From Grammothele lineata (Eukaryota; Basidiomycota; Agaricomycetes; Polyporales; Polyporaceae), in assembly GCA_002150815.3 (NCBI GenBank), contig NDFF03000001.1, positions 1,116,001-1,180,000 of the forward strand: 64,000 nt of DNA, read 5' to 3'. The notes beneath the pieces are model-generated. The model had not been told where the DNA came from. It saw only the letters and a program-made list of their open reading frames with translations, and did not search any database. This document shows, in pieces, positions 34,975 through 45,729 of the stretch. The stretch's first letter is position 1; the number at the start of each line of letters is the position of its first letter. The position numbers were made by a program, and so were the translations under genes.

Positions 34975-35430
34975 GTTGAGCAGGTGCTAGCAGTAGGCTA
35001 GAAATGCGAGCAGAGCCCTCAGCCATCGATGTTTTATACGAGGTGGAAACGAGAATTGGCTTTACCTGCAGATATTCAAAATGCGAACGTGCCTGAGCGA
35101 CGGAGCCGTGTGATGGTCAAGGATGACTCGGCGAGGGGCCTGAGGGATTACGGCGGGGGGATGCATTGGAATTGGAAACGGCGGGGTGAATAACAATAAC
35201 CACCAAGCACGTACGCGAGACAGATGGCCGTCGAGGTGCGAGTCAAACTTCAGATCTGCAGACTACCGGCCCCTCGGCGGCGGCTAGTCTCCGCCGGAAT
35301 GCCCGGTCCGCGCCGCGGGGCGATGGCGCCCGTGCGGGTTGTCGTAACTTCGACCACACCCTCACCTCGCTTGCTCTCGTTCTTCCTTGCGTTCATCCAA
35401 TCAACCCTCGCAACCCGCTTCTTGGCAGCC
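34975..35430. promoter_or_regulatory. Divergent promoter ADAL / GPALPP
   Basis: About 456 bases between two start codons facing apart, so it is shared upstream sequence. A frame running from 35224 into the GPALPP gene is open, but the family start is the ATG at 35431. Confidence 0.45.
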
Positions 35431-36662
35431 ATGATCGGTCCTGAAATTCCTGCTCACCTGCTAGCGTCATCATCGTCAACGCATAACGACGAGTCATCCG
35501 ACGAGGAAGCCGGTCCTGCTCCTCCTCCTCACGGCCCTCAGGCTCAAGTGCCCATTGGCCCCGAGATTCCTGCGTCGGTGTCAGCAGTACCTAGAGGCCC
35601 GCCATTGCCGGAGGAGGAGGAGGAGGAGGAGGATGAAGACGACTATGCCCCCGCCCTACCCCCTCACTTGGCAGCAACTAGAACCGCGCCTGTGAAGAAA
35701 GTCATAGGTCCCTCGTTCCCTTCCTCTGCGCCGCACTACGAAGAGGAAGAAGACGACGATGATGTTGGACCACAACCTCTACCTCAGGGATTTGTTTTGG
35801 AAGAGAAGGACGGCGTGCAGGAGTTCTTAGAGCGAGAAGAGCGGAGAAGAAAGCAGTTGGAGGTTCGTCCCCGCTTCCGTTGTTGCTCGCCACTTTCTGT
35901 CTATATTGTGCATACCACCAGGTCAAATGCACACCTCTTTTCTTCTTATGTGGACCTTGTTGGAGTCAGTTCCCGATTGACGGCTCTACCAGGAAGGGTC
36001 CAAACCGCAAGCGTTGAAGAGAGAAGAGTGGATGCTCGTCCCACCGTCCTCTTCTGACCTCTTAGGATGTAAGTCATCAATAGTGTGCAAGAGGTCGCGT
36101 CGTCTCACCCCACACGACACGCAGCGATTGACCCTACAAAACTCACACGACCGCGACAATTCGCCCGCACTGCTCAACCCTCACGAGACGCGGACAATTC
36201 GCTCTGGACGGAGACACCGGCGGAGCGCCAGCAACGCATCGCCGACGAAGTCGCCGGAAAGCGACGACGCGCGGCAGATGTGGATCCGTCCGAGGACCCT
36301 GAGGACGCGCGGAAACGGAGGAAGTACGAGGAGGAAGTCCGGAGGGGCGTCGCAGAACACACTGTGCGTTTCACCCAAACCTCTCTTCGCGATGCTATTT
36401 GCTGACGTCATGATACCGTTTGGCCCTCCAGCAAAAGATGCGCGGCGCGTCGCTGCTCAAACAACACGAGCGTGCCTCCGCCGCGGAAGAGGCGGGGCGG
36501 GGCGACGACGACAAGGACGAGCCGCCCGCGTTCTGGGACCACTCGCGCGACATGGCGCTCGGAGGGCGGCTCATGGACGACAAGAGCCGGAACAAGTTCA
36601 TCCAGGAGGCGCGGGGGCTCGGCGACAGGTTCGGGAGCGGAAAGAGCGGAGGGTTCTTGTGA
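35431..36662 (+). CDS. GPALPP motif / DUF3752 protein
   Basis: A nuclear-type protein of unknown role conserved from fungi to animals (human GPALPP1). The start at 35431 gives MIGPEIPAHLLASSSS. Four spaced copies of a Gly-Pro motif follow: IGPEIPAHL, IGPEIPASV, IGPSFPSSA and VGPQPLPQGF, separated by acidic runs. One acidic run is a GAG-codon repeat (35611..35632). The central part, after two introns, gives REEWMLVPPSSSDLLG, typical of DUF3752. It continues with ADNSLWTETPAERQQRIADE and a basic/acidic coiled coil. The last exon has QKMRGASLLKQHER and FWDHSRDMALGGRLMDDKSR, then FIQEARGLGDRFGSGKSGGF. The stop is at 36662. Conserved N- and C-terminal blocks are both present, so the gene looks intact. 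Confidence 0.9.
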
Positions 36663-37175
36663 GCGCGTCGGCCGGCGGGAGGCCGCGCGGGAGGTGTCGG
36701 CCACGCCTTGGAGGCTCGGGGAGGGGGCGTGGTCACGAGGACCTCCCAAATGCCGGATCGCGCGCGTGCGCTGCAGCACAGTCGTCGTGTGCAGGGCTCA
36801 CATGATGGACCCGGTTGTGTTGTGTGTACGCTACAGTATTGCGTGTTGTATGCACTCGTAGAAGTCGTCCGTTACAGCATGCGTGCGACTTAGTGTTCGG
36901 TGCTTGAGTCTAAGGAGCAGCATCCGCAGGCAGAGTCTAATTCACGAGGGAACGACGGACCGCGGTCTGGCCCGAGGACGGGAGGCAGAGAGAACGCCGG
37001 CCGCGCTCCATTTGTCGCCTTTCGCTTGCGGTGGGGAAACATATGCACCGGGTTGTGCGGGGTAGACGTTGCCGGTGGGCCGGATCATTTAGTCCACCGC
37101 GCCCTCCGCCGTCGTCAGCATCCCTTTCTGCATACCACCACCTCCCTCTTGTCCTCCCGCCTCTGCCGCTGCACG
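36663..37175. other. Intergenic, no gene seen
   Basis: About 510 bases between two plus-strand genes. It probably contains the GPALPP 3' region and the SDR promoter. No domain-bearing frame was found. Confidence 0.45.
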
Positions 37176-38676
37176 ATGTCTGAACGTCTCTCTCAAATCT
37201 CGGGTCACCTCTCTGGCTCGCTCTCTCGTGGTCTCCTGGCGGGCGAGGTCGCGATCATTACTGGTACGCGTAACTTTCGCTTTTTGCCCCTCTCCCGTAC
37301 AAGGACCTTCTCCGGGGCCAGCTCCTTATGGAAGTGCGCTGTACTAATCAAGCCGCCTCTTCCTCCTTCTAGGTGCTGCGCAGGTATAGCCGTTTGGACG
37401 CGTCATTACGGCGTGGGTCAAGGAGGGAGCTAACGGCGGACCTGCGTAGGGTATCGGCCGGAGCTGCGCGCTGCTCTTCGCCAAGGAGGGCGCGAGGGTC
37501 GTCGTTACAGAGTGCGTACGCTCTGCACCCGCCTTCCCCTCGACGCGTATGCTTAATGCTAGCTCTCGAACTCCCCACCGGCAAACTCTTACCCCGCATG
37601 CCCGGGATTCACGTGATACTCGGAACGCGCACGCGCATGCAGCCTGGACGAGAAGAAAGCACAGGTTGTCGTGGATGAGATCAAGGCGGCCGGCGGGGAC
37701 GCGCTCGCGGTCGGCGGGGACGTCGCGGCGGACGACTTCCCCGAAAAGGTCCTGAGCGCGACGATCAAGTGCGTACGCCCTAACTCCCCCTTCCCTACCT
37801 GCGCTGCGTGCGCGTGAGCGTGAGGGCTGGAAGCACGAGCGCACAGGCTGACGGGGAACGGACGCGGCTGACAGGAAGTACGGGAAGCTGAACCACATCG
37901 TGAACAACGCGGGGTTCACGTACGACCGGATGCTGCACACGACGCCCGACGACGCGTTCGACATCATCCTCAAGGTGCACGTGCGTGCGCCGTTCCGGCT
38001 CGTCCGCGCCGCCGCGCCGTACATGCGTATCAAGGTGAGTGCTCCGTGCCGGAGGGAGGGGCATGACGTCGTGCATTGTGCAGCCGGGCTGGTGTTGACG
38101 GGGTCGGGGACGCGCAGGGCAACACGGAGAACCGGTCGATCATCAACGTGTCGTCGACGTCGGGCCTGCACGGGAACGTGGGGCAGGCGAACTACGCGGC
38201 GGCGAAGGCGGCGGTCATCGGCCTGACGAAGACGATCTGCAAGGAGTGGGGCGCGTTCGGCGTGCGCGCGAACACGGTCGCGTTCGGTCTCGTGCAGACG
38301 CGGTACGTGTGGCCGTGTCGTTCGCGTACGAGGGAGAGGAAGAGGAGTACTAGTGTCGCTGACGGGTTCCTCGGACGGGCAGGTTGACGGCGGCGAAGGA
38401 GGACGGGGCGTCGATTGAGATCGACGGGAAGAAGGTCGCGCTGGGGATCCCGACCGCGGGGCGCAACCCGGCCCACGCTGCGGCGTTCATCCCTCTCGGG
38501 CGCGGCGCGACGCCGGACGAGGCCGCGGGTGGCGTGCTTTTGTGAGTGTTCTTAGTTGCGATACGTGCCTCGGAGTCGCGGAGACTGACGGGAGTGGCGG
38601 ACGCAGCTTGGCATCGCCCTTGGCCGCGTTCGTGTCGGGCCACACGCTCGAGGTGACCGGCGGCGCCGGTATCTGA
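37176..38676 (+). CDS. Short-chain dehydrogenase/reductase, FabG-like
   Basis: An NAD(P)-dependent oxidoreductase resembling 3-oxoacyl-ACP reductase. The ATG at 37176 gives MSERLSQISGHLSGSLSRGL. The dinucleotide motif ITGAAQGIGRSCALLFAKEG is split over three exons, the middle one of 11 nt (37373..37383). Then come TDLDEKKAQVVVDEIKAAGG, HIVNNAGFTYDRML (NNAG) and IINVSSTSGLHGNVGQANYA with the catalytic Ser. YAAAKAAVIGLTKTICKEWG follows, with the catalytic Tyr-x3-Lys, then VRANTVAFGLVQTR. The C-terminal exons contain IPLGRGATPDEAAGGVLFLA and SGHTLEVTGGAGI, with the stop at 38676. The catalytic set is complete. About 300 residues is slightly longer than a minimal FabG because of a loop around IEIDGKKVALGIPTAG. 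The N-terminus could direct it to mitochondria, but that is only a guess. Substrate unknown. Confidence 0.92.
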
Positions 38677-39980
38677 GACGTTGGCCGAGGCGAGTTCTGG
38701 CGAGGCGGGTGCTGCACTCGACTGGACGCGCCAGAATCCAGATGGACGGACGGGCTGTCTGTCAGAAATTCTCACAGACGGATCTGAAGGGTGTTGTACG
38801 GCGTCTGCCACTATTATTGTGCGCGTGTAATGGATTCTTCACCCTCTATTTTCTACTGTCTCCACCGCTCGTCATCTGCCACCACACGCCATCAACCCTG
38901 CTCGGATGGTTGTCGGCCAGATCGGACCTTCCGCATGCGGACTTCCCGATCGAGCTGTGGCCGGCCTTCCCCGTGAGGTCACCGACCGGCGGTGGCTAGC
39001 GCCCGCGATGCGCGCATGTGTGTTGCAGCAGTTCTGTACGATGCCTCCCACCGCGCCGCGGGTCAAACCCACAGGCACGGCGAGGCCAGGCCACCCTCCA
39101 CGCGGTCGTGTCATCGAGAGGCTATCCCAGGCCCTGCGTTGAAAGAGGCACACTGGAGGCACCCAGGAGTCAATCTCAATCAGCCTCTCGTCCGTCTGAT
39201 CTTTTCATCCGGTCTAAGACGCATTGACAGTTGAGCTCGGGAACCGCCCGGGCGGATGCATGCCATCTACCAGATCGTCCAAGTCGCGATCGCAGCACCC
39301 TCGCTCGCGCCAAGTACATACAATTGCGTCAGCTCAGGGCCCACAACTGTTTGAGTAGTGAGCGATCCCAGATGCAATCATGCAAGCAATTGAAGCCGCA
39401 AGTCCGATCCCGCATGCAGCGCGAACCATGCCAGGCACGCGCGCTTGCACAGTTCACTCCGCGCGCTAGCCACAGCACCCAGCGGCGGCGACGTCAGCGC
39501 GCGGCCGGTCCGAATGTTGTGGCAGCAGAGAAAGCCCACCGACGGCGAGAGTGGGGTTCGAGGAGGTACACGCGGTTTCAGGTACCGCCGTCCGTCACCT
39601 ACGGTCTCGGAGAAACGAAGCTGGCAGCGCAGGGCGGGCGGAGGAAAAGCCGAGCGAGTGCGAGCGGGTGTGGCCCGCGCGCGCGCATAATAATAATGGC
39701 AGCATCCAGAGCGCGAGGGTACTACGAGTGCGACGGGGAGCGGGCGTCGGCGTGGTGCGAGATTAGTGCCGGAATAGTAACGTAATAGTAGCGAGTAGCG
39801 TGAGGGGAGGGAGAAAATCCGAGGAGGGGAGCGGAGCGTGCATGGACGAGCAGAGCGGGACGATGCGTGTGCAGTACTGAGGAGTGGGCATGGGCGCATA
39901 CCGGAACGAGCAACGAGACGGGGCTGGGGATGACGAGGGGCGGGGCGGGGAGTGGGCAGGGCAGAGCGGAGGGAGGCGAG

Positions 39981-40020
39981 GGGAAGAGAAGAGAAGGGGA
40001 AGAGAAGAGAAGAGAAGAGA
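39981..40020. repeat. Purine tract, GAAGA microsatellite-like
   Basis: About 40 bases made almost only of G and A, built from repeats of AGAGA/GAAGA with one GGGGA interruption. It is strictly purine on the plus strand. Confidence 0.85.
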
Positions 40021-40574
40021 TGGATGCAATGATTGAGTCCACGGGACGGGAGATCGAAGGTCGGGCCTTGTCCGGCCCCGGGGCACGGCAGACGGCGTCC
40101 GGCGCGGCCAATCACGGCCGCACAAAGGCTGGCCGAGACTATATCAACGAACGAAAGTTATCCCCGGCGAGTGCGAGTGCGAGCAGGCGCGAGCCCTCGA
40201 GCCCGGCCATCTTCCGCATCCGCCCTCGGGCGCAGCGCTCGCCTCCGCCGTGACCACTCCCAAGTCCGCCTCCGTCTCGCCTCTCGCCCGACCCCCCGCT
40301 CGGTTCCCCCGAGCACGAGGTGCGAGACCAGCAACCCAGCGCGGTTCCGAGACCGTCGAGCCCTGCTGCGCGTCCCCTACGGCGGGAGAGAAGGAGGGCG
40401 CCCCGCATGGCCGTTTGCAGCCTGCGCGCGCCCTCTCTCTTCCACCGCGTGCCCATCCGACGCCTTCGATCAGAGCATGATTTCGCGGATCTGGGAGCGT
40501 GCCAATCGCACGTCGGAACAGAGCATAGAAAACGGGCCACCGGCCGTCAGCGTCCACGAAACTCTCGCAGCAGA

Positions 40575-40613
40575 CAGGGGCGCTCCACGTGCCGGAGCGC
40601 CCCTGGCGTATAT
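40575..40613. promoter_or_regulatory. Perfect 12-bp inverted repeat around CACGTG, next to TATATA
   Basis: The left arm CAGGGGCGCTCC (40575..40586) is the exact reverse complement of the right arm GGAGCGCCCCTG (40594..40605), with a 7-base spacer. The E-box CACGTG (40586..40591) sits at the left arm/spacer junction. A TATATA begins three bases after the right arm. It could be a bHLH-type operator plus core promoter, but no gene is clearly placed to use it. Confidence 0.45.
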
Positions 40614-41061
40614 AGGGACCAGGGACTCACGTTCTTGCTGATGATCGTGCTGCTCGACCCGCCACCGCCGCGGTTTTTTTCCCAGCGTGGTTTCCGAGGT
40701 CGTCATCCAGGTTCGGTCGCGATTGGCGGCGGCGGCGACCAGGCGCAATGCAAAAACAAGAGCAGGGCATGATGAGTCACCATTGTCACAGAACGTGCGA
40801 GAAATGTAATGCAAAGCAGGAGCAAAGTGAGAAGCGAATCAACGAACACAATAGGCCCCGCTGGCAACAGCGGGAGAACGCGAAGGTGGCATGACCGGCG
40901 CCGGAAAGGGGATTCACCGCGACCCGGGCTCGACGGCTGACAGCATGTGGGAGGGAGGGGAGGACAAGGCCGGCGTCTTGCACAACCGGCCCCGTTTACA
41001 GTACAGCGTACAACAGCTCCATAGATATCGGTCAATAAAGAGCGTACGGGACCGACAACGT

Positions 41062-42761
41062 CTAGATCAGGGCGGCCGTCTCCAGACTATTGCGCAGGAT
41101 GATGCTGAGAGGACGCGGGGGGGAGGGAGCGCAACCGTAAGCGCACTGTTGCTCGCCGGCCACGCCGGATGCGGACGGATCCAAAGGGGGGTAGAACGGG
41201 GGGCGACAAAAACAAACAAAACACTCACTCTGCAAGTCAATACATCGTCAGCGAACAGTCTCGGCAACCGAGGGAATAGAACGCACCTTCCACTGCAGCC
41301 ATGACTACCCGGAGCATAGCCGTATCCGTCGCGGTCGTTACACTTGCCAACGCATCAGCCCGACCCACCCAACGAGCACGCAAAGCGTTCAGCTCTCAGC
41401 ATCGGGACGTACTGGATGTAAATCTCTCTCTCCTTCGCATTCGCCTTTTGGGCGAGCCTTGCAAACCGCTTCTTGAAGTACTCGCGACCCGCCTTGGCGT
41501 CGCCTGCCTCACCATCGAAATCCTATAGGACCGCTTGCGATCAGCGCGCGGCTGCGATTAAGAAGTCACAGCACGTACCGGGAAGAAGTTCTTAATATCC
41601 GAATGTTGGACCTTCTTCTCGAAGAGATCGTTCTTGTTCAGGAACAGGATCTGTTGCGCGCACAGTCAGCGCATCCGAACGCGGACCAGATAGCGAGTAC
41701 TGACGATCGATGTCTGTTTGAACCACTGCGAGTGACATATCGAGTCCCAAATCGTCATCGCGTCCTGCATTTGGTTCTGTGGGGGCATGACGGCAGTCGC
41801 TTAGCTCGGCAAGTCCGCTTCCGTGATCGGTCGACACCTACCGCATCCTTATCCTCAACGAGGCACTGGTCGAAACCGCTCAAGCTGACGAGGAAGAGAA
41901 TGCTCGTCACGTCTTGGAAACAGTGGATCCACTTCCGCCGCTCGCTCTTCTGACCGCCGACATCGACCATAAGCATATCGTGGTCGCGAAGGGTGAAGAC
42001 CGTTTCCGTGATGCCGATTGTTCGCGCCCGGGCGTGCACAATGTCTTGCTCGTTCGGGACGTATGCCGAGTCGAATAGCCGATCGAGATCCGTAAAGTAG
42101 TACAGCAAACTAAAGTTACGTAGCATCCCGTCATCAGCGTAAGCGAACGGGGACGGGCCTAGAAGACGCACTTTTCCGGCAATGCAGCCTCGTTACCACG
42201 AGCATATGCGGCCTGGACGTTCGTGTCCTCCCACAGTCGCCTGAGAATGTCACGGTATTCGGACGGGAAGGGCTCGCCGTCCTTGATGTCCGCAGCGTCT
42301 TCAATGTAATGCACGAGCTCCTGGTTCTCTTCAGAGACGCTCAGCTCCATGTCCTCCATAGCGTTTATCACGCTGTGGAGGCCGTGCGTAAGGTTGTTAA
42401 AAACGAGCTGCCGGTAGGACTCGATCTCTTGTGTTGAGAAGGGAACGCGATGGATGAGACGCATCTGCTTGAGGATGGTCGACTTGCCCGAGTCGCCAGA
42501 GCCGAGGAGGAGGACCTATGGGCGGCAAGGCAAGGTCGGAGGAAGTGTCAAGGGGGGGCACGAGACAGAACTCACCTTGACCTGCTTGGCCATCTTGAGC
42601 TTGGCCTGAGCAGCGCAGGAAGGTGGGGGATCGAGTCAACTCGTCGTCGAGAGGATGTAGAAGGGAATGCGCACCTCCTTGAGGCTCTTCTCAGCCTCTC
42701 TGTGCAGCCTCTTGTCCTCCTCGCTGACATCAATGCTGCCAGAAGACATACAAGCACCCAT
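41062..42761 (-). CDS. Heterotrimeric G-protein alpha subunit
   Basis: A membrane-anchored GTPase relaying signals from seven-helix receptors. The start at 42761 gives MGACMSSGSIDVSEEDKR, with Gly2 and Cys4 placed for myristoylation and palmitoylation. The P-loop reads LLLGSGDSGKSTILKQMRL; most family members have GAGESGKST. Switch I reads HARARTIGITETVF, with the Arg. Switch II reads VDVGGQKSERRKWIHCF, with the catalytic Gln. Base-recognition motifs follow: LFLNKNDLFEKK and TTATDTAMLRVVMAAVE. The helical domain is present (about 42160-42460). The ordinary C-terminus is only recovered if a single-base exon (A at 41229) lies between introns 41286..41230 and 41228..41105. Then Asp plus IILRNSLETAALI follows, with the stop at 41062. 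Without it, the frame ends early near 41242. The C-terminal ALI and the Ser/Asp P-loop suggest a basidiomycete-specific paralogue. Receptor unknown. Confidence 0.92.
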
Positions 42762-45729
42762 GGCTGGAAGGGTAGAAGGGGGGACGGGAAAAAAGGAACG
42801 GAGGGGGACGGTGGGAAGAGGAAAGGTGCGAGCGGCGAGTGGTCGGAGCCCACTCAGATGGACGGCGGGGGCGTCAAGAAGAGGAGAGCGAGAAGATCAG
42901 GTCGGCTGGAGTGATGGGAACAAGCTCACAGCATCCGCTGACTGCACACGGGCGCACGCTGCGGGCGAAGGCGGCGGGGGGGATATAGGGAGCGGAAGCG
43001 ACGACCGGTCGGTGTCGTAGAGGAGACAGAGGGAAGGGAAAGAGGAGGGTAATCCGTCGCTCTCCAGACCAGATATACGCCTTGCTCCCGATTCGGCCAT
43101 CGCCCCGCCCGACGTCCCGGGCCTCGCGCAGGCGGCGCGCGAAGCGGAGTGCAGTGAGCAGTGTCCATCACGTCGGAGTTTGGCCACTCTTGTACGGAAT
43201 GTGAATTCGAATGACCGCGGAGATCGGCCACAGAGCACACTAATTAGTGTGCACGGCTCAGGCGGAAGACATCCTCACAAGTCGCACATATATTTCTTGA
43301 ATCTCGTCATGTGTCTTGTTACACCTCCGTCCATCGAAGGGTTCGACATAGACGCGTTCCGCGACGTATGCGCCGCGCGTTCACCTCCGTCGCGTCGCAA
43401 TATCGGGTCTTCTCCCGCCCCGCCCGTCTATGCCCTTCTTGCGCGTCCTATCAGCTCATGATTGACCCATGATATCAACGCAGTGCAGATGCGCCGATGT
43501 CGGCGTGACACGACTATTTCGGAAGCGTCTAGGGCTGATTGCTCCTTCGCACGCATTATTTCTCCTCTCTAGCGATCTAGTTTTCAAGGTACCCGGCCTG
43601 ATCACCTCCCTACGTTGTCTTGCCGCCAGCGGACCGAACTCCGCAGGACACTTGCTGGTCCACGACTGGTCCGTTCCGCGGACTCGAAACTCGAGACTCG
43701 ATAGCTCCGACATCCTTGGAAGTCACTCGTTTTGAAACCTGTCATACATGATGCTTCTGACGCTTTGACAGTTCGCGGCCGCCGCGGTTGCCAATCTGTG
43801 GGCAGCGCCGCTCTTCCTGCTGCGCGGTGCCATGCTCTCGTCGGCGTTATGGGAGCCACAGAGCTCGCCCGCTTTGCAGAGTTCAGATATAATTTGCCTC
43901 TCAGCCTGGCAAGTACGTCGTGCTAGCTCCTCAAGATTGGCAGCTGGCAGTACGCCTCCGGCAGCATCGCGGCCGGTCGGCTATACCAAGGTCATACGGA
44001 TCCCCACGCGAATTGTGGTTCTTGGTGAGGCTCGGGTGAAATCGAGCGAGTGGTACGGGGCGCGTCCTCTGAAACACTCCGCGGCCTCAGCGCCCCCGCT
44101 GCGATGATATGCGTTGGTGCAAAACACAGCGCGCGGCTCCAGGTCCTTGTGGGCCTGGGACTACTTTCGGAAGCAGCGCGCGGGGCAGTCCTCTGTTATA
44201 CGAGCATCTTCCGCCCGGGGCGGACATTGACGCGCGTTAGCCACCGGGCGAACGTGTCAGTTCCGTCCGATGCGTCGTAGCGCTTAGCCTGGCTGGAGCC
44301 TTTCGGAGATATCATCCTCATGTTCTAGCTCAGCTGTGCCGGAACTTAGACAAGCTGCCGAAGATTGTGTCTGTCGTCATTCTCGTGAACGAATAGGACA
44401 CGATCAGATGGTATTCACTAGACGCCCTTCCCGCCCGTTGTCTTCTGAGAATATCAGTGACGTGCTGGCACCCGCTGCTGTAATGAGTATTCTTATACAC
44501 GGTCGCAGAATTTCTTTCGTCTACTTTGGTCCAACTCGCTACGATGATGAACAAGCGCCGGTTCGATGTAGTCACGGTATGGACATGACGGTTCCTATTG
44601 TCCCCGCTACTGAGTCGAGGAACGTTCAGCGTGCGTCTTCCTCGGGTCGGGATCAACGGAGCTGTAGTCGATAACGTGTGTATCTAAAGTCGGTTCAAGA
44701 GGACGAGACGGTGCACCGAGGATCGAAGACGTAGAGCTGAACGAAGAGGTTCTATCCCTAAGTTCCGGAAGATCGATGTCCATCCAAGGTGTGGTAGACG
44801 TCGAGGACGGAGAAGGACTACTCTCTACTAGCCCTCCCCGCCCCGGATCGTGACAGGACTGGGGACTTGGCGCCCTCAACTGTGGCTCTGCCAGTCCCTT
44901 GTCGTCAAGATCGGCCCCGACATGTAGAAGCGGAAGAACGAAGACATGCCAAGAGGCGCTCGTCTTCCTCCGCTTCCGGGCGGCGGCGCTGCCATAGATT
45001 GGCCTCTGCCCTTACACCTTCTTATACTCGTGCCTCGCTCGTGCCTCATTTCAGTTGAGCGCCCGCAATTTACTTATACAGCACGCTAGTAGTACTTACT
45101 ACTAGTACGCCACCAAGACATTACCACCGTGACTATGAAGCGGGGCCGGCGATATCGATCATTTTAGGTCTCCGCCACAAATAACGCTGAAGCATCAATG
45201 TGACGCTGAGGCAGTTCGTACTCCTCCCTATGGTCTGAGTCTCCCTTGCCCTCTGGGCGATTACTTCAAGCATCTCTCGGGTTGCTGTGCATGGGGTCGG
45301 GCTCGTTTGCAAGTGCAGGCCCTTTCAGTCGACCAAGTGACCGATCTGATCACGAATCCCACCCCGCAATGTGATTGGGGACCACCCCGGTCTCCGGTCT
45401 ACTACCAATCATTGTCGATGTATTGTTCTTGTGAACTCCACCTCAAGGACGCTCATATAAGGTAGGAAGACGCGCTCTGACTATCGGCCAGAGAGACGCA
45501 TGAATTGGCGACGAGTTGTTATGAATACATGTTATACAATCGAGAGCGCGAAAGCGAACGATGCACCAAAGAGGCCAAGAGAAACAACAGAGGCGTAATG
45601 ACAAGAACAACTCCAGGAACATTTTGCTACGAAGCGGGAGACATGGTATTAGTACAACAACAGGGGGAATAGTGAGGCGCAGGAAGGACAGGCAAAATAG
45701 AAGTCAAAGGTAATCGGCCCGTCGCGATG
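42762..45729. other. Long interval without a supported gene
   Basis: Nearly 3 kb upstream of the G-alpha ATG and downstream of the hypothetical gene. A minus-strand frame at about 44650-44879, with MDIDLPELRDRTSSFSSTSS-like composition, looks protein-like but has no ATG and no neighbours that join well. It could be a decayed gene end. The rest shows nothing. Confidence 0.35.

Larger units (their letters stand above)
38677..41061. other. Long gene-poor interval between two converging genes
   Basis: About 2.4 kb without a supported gene. It holds a purine-rich GAAGA tract (39981..40020) and a perfect 12-bp inverted repeat beside a TATA-like sequence (40575-40613), both listed separately. Open frames here are Arg/Pro/Ser-rich in several overlapping frames. 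Confidence 0.4.

Noticed and set aside
39378..40115. Minus-strand 245-residue frame
   Set aside because: Ser/Pro/Leu/Arg repeats derived from the purine-rich tract on the opposite strand; no domain.
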